Assembly (NCBI GenBank): GCA_023168345.1
Contig: AP025689.1
Location: 298,001-362,000, forward strand
DNA length: 64,000 nt
Origin: Lysinibacillus sp. PLM2
Lineage (GTDB): Bacteria > Bacillota > Bacilli > Bacillales_A > Planococcaceae
Direction: 5' to 3'
Position numbers and translations under genes: made by a program. The notes below the pieces were generated by a model. It was not told where the DNA came from. It ran no database searches and worked only from the letters and a program-made list of their open reading frames with translations. Shown here piece after piece: positions 8,889-16,861 of the stretch; the first letter of the stretch is position 1; each line of letters begins with the position of its first letter.

Positions 8889-8907
8889 AGAAAAGGGGAT
8901 GTATGAT

Positions 8908-10077
8908 ATGAAGGTTGTAGTGTTAGGCGCTGGACTTATGGGGAAAGAAGTAGCGCGAGATTTAGTAGCAAGTGATAAAGTAGAAAAAGTATTTTTAGCT
9001 GATCTAGATTTAACGATAGCTCAGGATTTTGCCAATCAACTAAATTCAGCAAAAATTGAAGCGCTTGAGTTAAATGCAGAACGTGATGATGAATTGCGAG
9101 CATGCATTGCCAAAGGAGACGTATGTGTTAACGCGCTATTCTATGAATTTAATGAAAGAGTTGCTCGTGCAGCCATTGATATTGGGGTACATTCTGTAGA
9201 TTTAGGTGGCCACATTGGAGATGTAACAGAAAACGTCTTAGCACTAAACGAACAAGCAAAAGAAAAGAATGTCACGATTATTCCAGATTTAGGCGTTGCA
9301 CCAGGAATGATTAATATATTAGCGGGTTACGGAGCTTCAAAATTAAATGAAGTAGATTCTATTAAACTATATGTTGGAGGCATTCCTACAAAACCGGAAC
9401 CTCCACTAAATTATACGAGAGTATTTTCATTAGAAGGTGTGATCGATCATTACACAGAACCTTCTAAAGTGATACAAGGTGGTAAATTAAAAGAAGTTAA
9501 ATCCTTAACAGGAATTGAACCAGTATACTTTGATCAATTTGGTGTGCTAGAGGCATTTTACACTTCAGGGGGTATTTCAACATTATATAAAACCTTCCCA
9601 AATGTTAAAACGCTTGAGTACAAAACTGTACGTTATAAAGGGCATGCAGAAAAATTTCAATTACTCGTAGATCTTGGCTTCTTTGCGAAAGACAATGTAG
9701 TTGAAGTGAATAGAACAGAAGTGAATGTAAGAGATGTTGTACGTGAAGCGTTAAAGAAAAAACTAAATCTTGGCGATAAACAAGATGCTGTATTACTTCG
9801 CGCAATTATTTCAGGTGAGAAAAATGGGGAACAAGTAACATATGAATATGAAACCTCGATTATCCGTAAAGATGAGGATGATATGACAGCGATGGCCCGT
9901 GCAACAGCATGTACAATTGCATCTGTAGCGGTCATGATTGGTACAGGGGTAATTACAAAACATGGTGTTTTACCACCAGAAACGGTTGTACCAGGTAAAG
10001 AGTACATCGAAAAAATGGCGAAACGTGGCGTTATGATAAAAGAAACAAAACACCGTTCTTCAATCGTGAAATGGTAG
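8908..10077 (+). CDS. Lysine 6-dehydrogenase-like protein (saccharopine dehydrogenase fold)
   Basis: The 389-residue protein has an N-terminal Rossmann motif GAGLMG (residues 7-12) and the saccharopine-dehydrogenase-type C-terminal domain. From memory it resembles the Geobacillus L-lysine 6-dehydrogenase type over most of its length (NALFYEFNE, HSVDLGGHIGDVT, IIPDLGVAPGMINIL, YVGGIP, CTSGG-like FYTSGG). Known members oxidise the epsilon-amino group of lysine with NAD to 2-aminoadipate semialdehyde and ammonia. The ATG at 8908 is preferred over one at 8899 because the latter overlaps the AAAGGGGA ribosome site. It sits between an aldehyde dehydrogenase and an acyl-CoA dehydrogenase, which supports a lysine-catabolic role. 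Confidence 0.83.
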   Translation: MKVVVLGAGLMGKEVARDLVASDKVEKVFLADLDLTIAQDFANQLNSAKIEALELNAERDDELRACIAKGDVCVNALFYEFNERVARAAIDIGVHSVDLGGHIGDVTENVLALNEQAKEKNVTIIPDLGVAPGMINILAGYGASKLNEVDSIKLYVGGIPTKPEPPLNYTRVFSLEGVIDHYTEPSKVIQGGKLKEVKSLTGIEPVYFDQFGVLEAFYTSGGISTLYKTFPNVKTLEYKTVRYKGHAEKFQLLVDLGFFAKDNVVEVNRTEVNVRDVVREALKKKLNLGDKQDAVLLRAIISGEKNGEQVTYEYETSIIRKDEDDMTAMARATACTIASVAVMIGTGVITKHGVLPPETVVPGKEYIEKMAKRGVMIKETKHRSSIVKW

Positions 10078-10088
10078 GGTGATATAAT

Positions 10089-11282
10089 ATGAACTTTGAC
10101 TTTACGGAAGAGCAGCAGTTACTTCGAAAAACAGTCCGCCAATTTGTTGATTTAGAGATACAACCGTTTATATCAAAATGGGACGCAGATGGCAGCTTTG
10201 ACCCTGCTATTTGGAAAAGGCTCGCGCAGCTTGGGCTCATGGGTGTTTGCATTCCTGAGAAATACGGTGGTGCAGGAATGGACTACAATAGTTTAGCAAT
10301 TGTTTGTGAAGAACTAGAGAGAGGTGATACGGCTTTTCGCACGGCGGTGTCAGTTCATACTGGTTTAAATAGTATGACGCTCTTACAATGGGGAACTGAA
10401 AAACAAAAGCAAAAATATTTAGTACCACAAGCAAAGGGCGAAAAAATTGGTGCATTTGGTTTAACTGAACCTGGAGCGGGTTCTGATGTTGCGGGCATGT
10501 CTTCCTTTGCAAAACGCGAAGGAGATGTGTATATACTAAATGGGCAAAAAACTTGGATTTCCTTATGCGATGTTGCAGATCACTTTATTGTATTTGCCTA
10601 TACAGATAAATCAAAAAAACACCATGGTATTACAGCATTTATAGTAGAACGAACTATGCCTGGTTTCTCGTCAAAAGCTATTAAAGGAAAATATGGTATT
10701 CGCGCAGGAAATACAGGTGAATTATTCTTTGAAGATGTACGTATACCTGTAGAAAATAGGCTAGGTGAAGAGGGAGAAGGATTTAAAATTGCCATGTCTG
10801 CTCTCGATAATGGTCGCTTTACAGTTGCGGCAGGTGCAGTTGGTTTAATTTATGCGTGCTTAGAAGCAAGCATAAAATATTGTAAAGAGCGAATGACCTT
10901 TGGTAAATATATTGGTGAACATCAATTAGTAGGTCAAATGATTGCTAAGATGGAAGCTGGTTATCAAATGAGTCGTTTACTAGTCTATCGTGTAGGTGAA
11001 TTGAAAAATAAAGGAGTACGCAACACTAGAGAAACCTCTCTAGCAAAATGGCAGGCATGTGATTTTGCGAATCAAGCTGCAGATGATGCTGTGCAAATTC
11101 ACGGAGCCTATGGATATTCTGATGAATATCCTGTTGCAAGATACTTACGCAATTCAAAGGCACCTGTAATCTATGAAGGGACACGAGAAATTCATACAAT
11201 TATGCAAGCGGATTATGTATTAGGTAGAAGAGTTGATAAACCATTAAATAAAATGTTACCTAAATGGCCATTTGAAGAATAA
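10089..11282 (+). CDS. Acyl-CoA dehydrogenase, glutaryl-CoA dehydrogenase candidate
   Basis: The 397-residue flavoenzyme has the standard ACAD order: FAFGLTEP-type signature (IGAFGLTEPGAGSD), the middle beta domain (GQKTWIS), and the C-terminal helical domain. The catalytic base is Glu363 in VIYEGTREIH. The segment RGDTAFRTAVSVH resembles the glutaryl-CoA dehydrogenase stretch whose Arg holds the terminal carboxylate. This and its place behind lysine dehydrogenase and aldehyde dehydrogenase make glutaryl-CoA a reasonable substrate (inference). It starts 11 nt after the preceding stop and ends at a strong terminator, so the three genes form one transcript. The 2-aminoadipate transaminase and oxoacid steps are not in the window. 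Confidence 0.88.
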   Translation: MNFDFTEEQQLLRKTVRQFVDLEIQPFISKWDADGSFDPAIWKRLAQLGLMGVCIPEKYGGAGMDYNSLAIVCEELERGDTAFRTAVSVHTGLNSMTLLQWGTEKQKQKYLVPQAKGEKIGAFGLTEPGAGSDVAGMSSFAKREGDVYILNGQKTWISLCDVADHFIVFAYTDKSKKHHGITAFIVERTMPGFSSKAIKGKYGIRAGNTGELFFEDVRIPVENRLGEEGEGFKIAMSALDNGRFTVAAGAVGLIYACLEASIKYCKERMTFGKYIGEHQLVGQMIAKMEAGYQMSRLLVYRVGELKNKGVRNTRETSLAKWQACDFANQAADDAVQIHGAYGYSDEYPVARYLRNSKAPVIYEGTREIHTIMQADYVLGRRVDKPLNKMLPKWPFEE

Positions 11283-11294
11283 GAAGAACAGGCG

Positions 11295-11328
11295 CGTGAA
11301 GATGAACGATATTCTTCACGCTTTTTTA
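11295..11328 (+). terminator. Terminator of the lysine-type operon
   Basis: GCGTGAAGA (11295-11303) pairs with TCTTCACGC (11314-11322) and is followed by six T residues, 12 nt after the acyl-CoA dehydrogenase stop codon. Confidence 0.9.
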
Positions 11329-11534
11329 TCGTGAATTTAATAAGTTAAAAATTAACTAAATACATGCTTGTTCATATGTTAGAGATTTTTTTCATATGTT
11401 TTGTATAGTTGCTATTTTTACATAAAATCTATTCTAAAAATTAAAATGGTTTGAAATTATTTTGACTTATTTGTAACTTATTAGGAATTTATCAGTCTAA
11501 TTCCATAGAAAGCTAATAGAAAAGGAGCGAAATC

Positions 11535-13730
11535 ATGAAAAAGAGGTTTTATATAAGCGGTATTCTTATACTACTAGCTGTACTGGCAGTAACTGCAGTG
11601 CTTTTTCTAGGTAAGAAAATTGAAGTGAATGCAACCTCAACCGCATTGGTAAATCATCCTTACCATGTTCAATTTTCACACGCACTAGACGAAAACAGTA
11701 TTGAAAAGGGTTACGTATACTTAACAGACAAAGAAGGTAATAAAGTAGAATCTGAAATAAAACTACTGAATAAAGGGAAAACAGTGACAATCCTGAATAC
11801 AAAATCAGGAGAATATACTTTGCACGTCGAGAAAAATGCATTTCCAATTCCTTCAACGCCAACAGCTAAAAAAGAAATTGAATATGAAGTTATTGATCAA
11901 ATTGAAGGAATCACATCGATTGAAGACTTGCAAAACTTTTTCCTTACTGCGTTAAATCGTGAACAGCGATATTATCTTAATGACTCGACGCTGAGTGGGG
12001 CAGAGGAAAGTGCAGAAGTATCCAATTCAGCAGCAGATATGAGCTCGGACCGTGGAGCAGATTATTCCACAACTAATAATCAAGTGGAAGGTATTGAAGA
12101 AGGCGACATTGCTGTAACGGATGGAGAATATATCTACGCTACGTATGAAAACGATATCGTTATTACAGACGCAAGAAACCCTGAAAATATGAAGCAAGTA
12201 AGTAAAATAACATTTAATGATTATAGCTATCCTATGCAGTTGATGATTCATGAAAATATACTAATCGTAATGAAAGATCAATATATTGAGCCCGAACAAA
12301 AGGATAAGGATAAATATGTTAGTGGATATAGTATGACAACAGCGGCGTTTTATAATATCGAAGACCCTAAAAAGCCAACATTAATTCGTGAAATAGGGCA
12401 AGATGGTTATATGACGGGCGTACGAAAATATAACGATGTGCTTTATATGGTAACGATAAAGTCACCGGAGTATTGGATTTTACATGAAACACCTGTTGAA
12501 GAGGTAGAACTTAGACCATACACGTATGATAGTGCAGAAGATGTAAAAATCGCACCGATGGAAATTGAAAAGTTAACGATTCTACCGGGGTCAACAGAAC
12601 CGAATTATACCATTATTTCAGCTATTGATTTAAATAACTTTGAAAATGAAAAAGTAGAAACGAAAGGTTATTTAGGTAGCAGTTCGACCCTTTATATGTC
12701 GCCGAATGCACTATACCTTACTGCATATAATTATGAAATGCCAAGTACTCTTGAGTTTGAGGTTAATAGTGATCCCAATACATCTGTGTCAAATTCAATG
12801 GCAAGGGAAATGATCATTGCGCCAACTTTAGTAAGTACAGAGATTTATAAATTTGACATTGATGGCACGAATATTGACTATACAGCTTCTACATCCATCA
12901 ATGGTTCGGTCTTGAATCAGTTCTCAATGGATGAATATAATGGTCATTTCCGAATTGCGGTAACCGAAGGAAATACGTGGGGAGCTGAAACCACATCAAA
13001 AAATCATTTGTTCATCTTTAATGATCAACTAGAAAAAGTAGGAGAAGTAACAGATTTAGCAAAAGGAGAGCGTATTTATTCTGCTAGATTTATGGGGGAT
13101 AAAGCTTATATTGTAACATTTAAAGAGGTTGACCCACTATTTGTCATTGATTTGGCAAATCCAAATGATCCGAAAGTTTTAGGGGAGTTAAAAATACCAG
13201 GATTCAGTAATTACTTACATCCGCTTGATGAAAATCATCTGATTGGAATAGGCTATGAAACGGAGACAATGATTAACAGTTATTCAAAACGACCATTTAC
13301 TGTCACAGGTGGTATCAAAGTATCTCTATTTGACATTACTGATTTTTCAAACCCAAAAGAGCAAGATACAGTTGTATTAGGGGGACGTGGTTCCTATACA
13401 GAAGTTCAATACAATCATAAAGTACTCTTTAGAAATAGTGCATATAGTTATTTTGGTTTCCCGGTAAGCATCTATGAGAGAAACGGAGAATACGATACAC
13501 GTTTTGAAGGATCGGGCTCTGTCATTTACGAAATTACTGCAGATAAAGGTATTGAGCTAAAAGGGAAATTAATAACACCAGCGTCTCCTGGTGAACAGTA
13601 TGAAAACTGGGAAACGATGGTACAAAGAATGCTTTACATTGGCGATACACTTTACACAATTTCAAGGAGTGAAGTGAAAAGCTACGATCTACAAACATTT
13701 AAACAATTAGGAAGCTTAAAGATTCAATAG
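11535..13730 (+). CDS. Secreted/anchored beta-propeller domain protein with SbsA-type Ig domain
   Basis: The 731-residue protein has one N-terminal hydrophobic segment (about residues 7-27) with basic residues before it, consistent with a signal anchor. Next comes an Ig-like SbsA/Big_5-type module (VNHPYHVQFSHALDENSIEKG, residues 38-100), then a long C-terminal beta-propeller of the PF09826 kind (EGIEEGDIAVTDGEYIY, repeated strand patterns such as LFVFDL-like LFIFNDQLEKVGEV and PLFVIDLANPNDPKVLGEL). It is predicted to lie outside the membrane. No catalytic residues are evident and its function is unknown. It is a single-gene unit with AAAGGAGCG before the ATG and a long terminator hairpin after the stop. 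Confidence 0.87.
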   Translation: MKKRFYISGILILLAVLAVTAVLFLGKKIEVNATSTALVNHPYHVQFSHALDENSIEKGYVYLTDKEGNKVESEIKLLNKGKTVTILNTKSGEYTLHVEKNAFPIPSTPTAKKEIEYEVIDQIEGITSIEDLQNFFLTALNREQRYYLNDSTLSGAEESAEVSNSAADMSSDRGADYSTTNNQVEGIEEGDIAVTDGEYIYATYENDIVITDARNPENMKQVSKITFNDYSYPMQLMIHENILIVMKDQYIEPEQKDKDKYVSGYSMTTAAFYNIEDPKKPTLIREIGQDGYMTGVRKYNDVLYMVTIKSPEYWILHETPVEEVELRPYTYDSAEDVKIAPMEIEKLTILPGSTEPNYTIISAIDLNNFENEKVETKGYLGSSSTLYMSPNALYLTAYNYEMPSTLEFEVNSDPNTSVSNSMAREMIIAPTLVSTEIYKFDIDGTNIDYTASTSINGSVLNQFSMDEYNGHFRIAVTEGNTWGAETTSKNHLFIFNDQLEKVGEVTDLAKGERIYSARFMGDKAYIVTFKEVDPLFVIDLANPNDPKVLGELKIPGFSNYLHPLDENHLIGIGYETETMINSYSKRPFTVTGGIKVSLFDITDFSNPKEQDTVVLGGRGSYTEVQYNHKVLFRNSAYSYFGFPVSIYERNGEYDTRFEGSGSVIYEITADKGIELKGKLITPASPGEQYENWETMVQRMLYIGDTLYTISRSEVKSYDLQTFKQLGSLKIQ

Positions 13731-13735
13731 AAAAA

Positions 13736-13779
13736 TTAAAAGACTCGGGAGATAACAATTATCTTCCCAAGTCTTTTAA
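13736..13779 (+). terminator. Terminator after the beta-propeller gene
   Basis: TTAAAAGACT (13736-13745) pairs with AGTCTTTTAA (13770-13779), with further pairing inside (GGGAgAT with ATcTTCCC), immediately after the stop codon. Confidence 0.82.
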
Positions 13780-13882
13780 ATCTTATATCTTGTTTGATTA
13801 GCAACAGGGACAAAAGGAAATTTCGGACAAGTAGTAAATAGGAAGAACAGTAAACATTTGCTCTACCCTTAATTTGAAAGTC

Positions 13883-13942
13883 GTTCGTTGGGGAGTAAGG
13901 TGAAGACTCTCGCGGAAAGAGAAAATTACATCGAAAACGAAC
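13883..13942. repeat. Possible degenerate copy of a dispersed Bacillales intergenic repeat
   Basis: The stretch GGGGAGTAAGGTGAAGACTC (13890-13909) followed by CGCGGAAAGAG resembles the 'GGCGAAGACTCCTGCGGGAA' type of intergenic repeat that I recall from Bacillaceae genomes. It is bounded by GTTCGTT (13883-13889) and AACGAAC (13936-13942). The assignment is from memory and only one copy was noticed in this window. Confidence 0.3.
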
Positions 13943-13955
13943 AGTACTATATCCA

Positions 13956-13992
13956 AAAAATACAATCCATATTAGCATGGATTGTATTTTTT
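13956..13992. terminator. Bidirectional terminator 3' of the polysaccharide deacetylase gene
   Basis: AAAAATACAATCCAT (13956-13970) and ATGGATTGTATTTTT (13977-13991) form a perfect 15-bp stem with a 6-nt loop, directly after the minus-strand stop codon. A and T runs on both sides let it act in both directions. Confidence 0.88.
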
Positions 13993-13993
13993 A

Positions 13994-15424
13994 CTATTTA
14001 TCCTGCAATATCAGTTCACTTACTGTAACAAACTCATAGCCTTCATTTTGTAAGTACTTCAAGACACTTTCAAGACCATCAGCAGTAGATTGGTGAATAT
14101 CATGCATTAGAATAATGGCGTTATTATGCATGTTTTTCTTAACCATTGGTAAAAGATTACTAGAATCACGATGTTTCCAATCTAGTGAATCTATCGTCCA
14201 TAAGACTGCTGGCAAATCGATTAAATCTGTTACACGTTTATTTTTATCTCCATATGGTGGTCGGAAAACGTCAGGATATTGACCTGTTACATTTTTAATC
14301 GCTTCATTTGTTAGATGAATTTGCTCTAATACACTTTCAGATGATAGAGCTGTTAATCTTGCATGGTCCCAAGTATGATTTCCTATTTCATGACCACGCT
14401 TTACAGTTTCGATTAAAATATCTGAATAATCGTCTACACGATTCCCAACAACGAAGAATGTAGCTTTTGCATCATATTTATCCAATGTATTTAAGATTTG
14501 CATCGTAATCGTTGGATGGGGTCCATCATCAAAGGTTAAAGCTACTTTTTTATCATTATGTGAAGGGGTATTCGGTTGTGCATAATTGCCTTTAATTCCA
14601 TTTTTAAATTCAGGTGCAAGTAAAGAATAAATCGATGATAGTGAGATGGTTGCTGTTGGAATACCAGCATTACGCTCTGCAACTTCACCCTTATCAAAGT
14701 AAATAAATAATTGATCATCTTTTATAGCAAACCGTTTATATAATTTCCATTTAGGCTCTGTTGCTGCAAAAAATTGATCATTATAAATGTATTGGTTGTA
14801 TGCTTTATTATTTAAAATACTTGAACGAACGTGATCAGTAATTGTTATCAAGTGATCAACGTCTAAATCAACTAAATGTCTTAAATCTATTACTTCACCA
14901 GTTTCATTATTGAAAAATATTGTATTAATAGTAGTTTCATATATATTCGAACCAATTGCCTCACTCTTTGTGAAGACGATTGAAATATATTTATTGTCAT
15001 ACTCAAATATTTCACTACTAATTTTTAAATTGTTAAATAGATTTTCAGTTTCATTTAAGCGTACTGCATTTTTATATTGTTCTTTTGATGTGGCTATGTA
15101 TTGATTAATTTCATTGTTGATTATTTCAAACTTAGTTTGTATGGATTGTATATGGTATGGTGTTGATTGATCATTTAATTTTTCGTGAATAATGTGAATT
15201 CCATCAAATGCTGTTTTAAATTCTTCAGTGACTGGTGATGGCAAGATTTCTGGTTCTTCAACTATTTGTTCGTCAATTACACCATCGTTTGCCAAAACTT
15301 TTTGAAACTTTGATTCTTTACTTGTAATAACAAACACTGTTATCAAACTAAACAATGTAAAAATGGTAGTAATCAGGACAATGTCAAGTAACCGACCGCC
15401 GAACTTGCGATCCTTGTTGTTCAT
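13994..15424 (-). CDS. pdaC: Membrane-anchored polysaccharide deacetylase, PdaC-type
   Basis: The 476-residue protein has one N-terminal membrane segment (about residues 12-33), an extracellular middle region of the DUF4163/DUF3298 kind seen in Bacillus PdaC, and a C-terminal NodB deacetylase domain. The NodB metal and catalytic motifs are all present: TFDDGPH, NHTWDHARL (HxxxH), RPPYGDKN, and LMHDIHQ. PdaC removes N-acetyl groups from peptidoglycan MurNAc, and related enzymes act on GlcNAc or chitooligomers. The domain order and length (B. subtilis PdaC is about the same size) support PdaC rather than the short PdaA/PgdA types. It is monocistronic and divergent from the ThrE-like pair. Confidence 0.85.
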   Translation of the reverse strand: MNNKDRKFGGRLLDIVLITTIFTLFSLITVFVITSKESKFQKVLANDGVIDEQIVEEPEILPSPVTEEFKTAFDGIHIIHEKLNDQSTPYHIQSIQTKFEIINNEINQYIATSKEQYKNAVRLNETENLFNNLKISSEIFEYDNKYISIVFTKSEAIGSNIYETTINTIFFNNETGEVIDLRHLVDLDVDHLITITDHVRSSILNNKAYNQYIYNDQFFAATEPKWKLYKRFAIKDDQLFIYFDKGEVAERNAGIPTATISLSSIYSLLAPEFKNGIKGNYAQPNTPSHNDKKVALTFDDGPHPTITMQILNTLDKYDAKATFFVVGNRVDDYSDILIETVKRGHEIGNHTWDHARLTALSSESVLEQIHLTNEAIKNVTGQYPDVFRPPYGDKNKRVTDLIDLPAVLWTIDSLDWKHRDSSNLLPMVKKNMHNNAIILMHDIHQSTADGLESVLKYLQNEGYEFVTVSELILQDK

Positions 15425-15559
15425 ACTTAGTTGGGAACTCCTCTCTATTGTTTAATTTATATATGAAAAATATGTAAAAAATAATAAATAATAAAAAATT
15501 GTATTGAGATTTCCTTTTTTGTTCGATAATATGAGCAAGGAGAAAAAGGAGAATCAGCA

Positions 15560-16312
15560 ATGACAAATAACGAAATGAACTATGAGATGGCATTAGATTG
15601 TTTTCTACTCGCTGGCCGAATAATGATTGAGAGCGGTGCAGAGACTTATCGAGTAGAAGATACAATGTTACGAATGGCTCGCTCTCTTGATATAGAAGAT
15701 GCACAAAGTTATGTAACCCCAACCGGGATTATTCTTTCATTGGGAAGAAGACAAATCACAAAAATTACATCTATATCAAATCGTATAACGGATTTACACA
15801 AAATTTCACTAGTAAACAGAGTTTCTCGTAACCTTACAAATAAAATAATATCACTTGAAGAAGCGTATGACGAGCTACTTCGGATACAAAAAAACAACTA
15901 CTTTTTACCAATTTATCTACAGGTTTTTCTTGCTGCTATTGCAAGTAGTGCTTTTATTATTTTGTTTGGTGGTTTATGGAGTGATATGCCAGCTGCCTTT
16001 GTAGCAGGTGGTGTTGGGTTTACCGTTGTGACCATCATACATGAACTGACAAAGGTGAAATTTTTCTCAGAGTTTTTAGCAGCACTTTTCACTGGATTAG
16101 TCGCATATTTCGCTGTAAAGTTTCACGTTGGAACAGAATTAGACAAAATAATTATTGGCGGCGTAATGCCATTAGTTCCTGGGGTTTTAATCACAAATGC
16201 TGTTCGTGATTTAATGGCGGGCCATTTCACGTCGGGAATAGCTAAAGGTGCAGAAGCCTTTTTAACTGCATTTGCTATTGGATCTGGTATTGCGCTTGTA
16301 GTTGGATTTTAA
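15560..16312 (+). CDS. ThrE-like threonine/serine exporter family protein, N-terminal-type subunit (YjjP-like)
   Basis: The 250-residue protein starts with a conserved soluble segment (LLAGRIMIESGAETYRVEDTMLRMA) followed by five hydrophobic helices. This is the layout of the first half of ThrE and of YjjP in split systems. Split YjjP/YjjB pairs are implicated in export of small organic acids or amino acids; corynebacterial ThrE exports threonine and serine. The ATG follows AAAAAGGAGAA. It is 12 bases upstream of the partner subunit, and both are needed for a full transporter. The substrate is not predictable here. Confidence 0.87.
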   Translation: MTNNEMNYEMALDCFLLAGRIMIESGAETYRVEDTMLRMARSLDIEDAQSYVTPTGIILSLGRRQITKITSISNRITDLHKISLVNRVSRNLTNKIISLEEAYDELLRIQKNNYFLPIYLQVFLAAIASSAFIILFGGLWSDMPAAFVAGGVGFTVVTIIHELTKVKFFSEFLAALFTGLVAYFAVKFHVGTELDKIIIGGVMPLVPGVLITNAVRDLMAGHFTSGIAKGAEAFLTAFAIGSGIALVVGF

Positions 16313-16324
16313 GGAGAAAAACGA

Positions 16325-16810
16325 ATGGATTATTTCGTACAAGCAATTTTTAGTTTTATATCGACTGCATGTTTTGGTGTCATTTTTAATGCGCCAATAA
16401 AAGCAATTCCCTATTGTGGCTTTGTTGGTTCCATTGGTTGGATGATTTATTACACACTCATGCAATATGATGTGTCAGAGGTTCAGTCCACCTTTTTAGG
16501 AGCTTTTGTTGTTGCAATTGTCGCTCAAATATTTGCTCGTAAATTTAAATCACCGATGATTGTTTTTAATGTATCTGGAATTATACCGCTTGTCCCAGGT
16601 GGTCTTGCTTATAATACTATGCGGAGTATTGTGGAATTAGAATATATAAGTGGAATTGAATATGGATTACGTGCTTTTATGATTTCAGGGGCTATTGCTA
16701 TGGGACTTGTGTTTGCAGAAGTAATTGTACAGCTAATTTTTAGACTTTTAAATAACGGTAGGACGTCCATGCAATCCTATGCTAGAGTAAAGAGACAAAA
16801 GATAAAGTGA
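16325..16810 (+). CDS. ThrE-like exporter family protein, C-terminal-type subunit (YjjB-like)
   Basis: The 161-residue protein has five predicted helices with family motifs such as FNAPIKAIPYCGFVGSIGW near the N-terminus and SGIIPLVPGGLAYNTMRSIV in the middle. It corresponds to the second half of ThrE and to YjjB. The separately encoded halves and the 12-nt spacing to the upstream gene indicate a two-subunit exporter. It ends before a hairpin shared with the convergent GGDEF/EAL gene. Confidence 0.87.
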   Translation: MDYFVQAIFSFISTACFGVIFNAPIKAIPYCGFVGSIGWMIYYTLMQYDVSEVQSTFLGAFVVAIVAQIFARKFKSPMIVFNVSGIIPLVPGGLAYNTMRSIVELEYISGIEYGLRAFMISGAIAMGLVFAEVIVQLIFRLLNNGRTSMQSYARVKRQKIK

Positions 16811-16815
16811 CGAAA

Positions 16816-16861
16816 GGCTACAGATAGTATTGAAAATCCTTAAAATTCTGTAGCCATTTTA
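16816..16861. terminator. Bidirectional terminator between the exporter pair and the EAL-domain gene
   Basis: GGCTACAGA (16816-16824) pairs with TCTGTAGCC (16847-16855) and is followed by ATTTTATT. It lies between convergent stop codons at 16810 and 16862. Confidence 0.65.
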
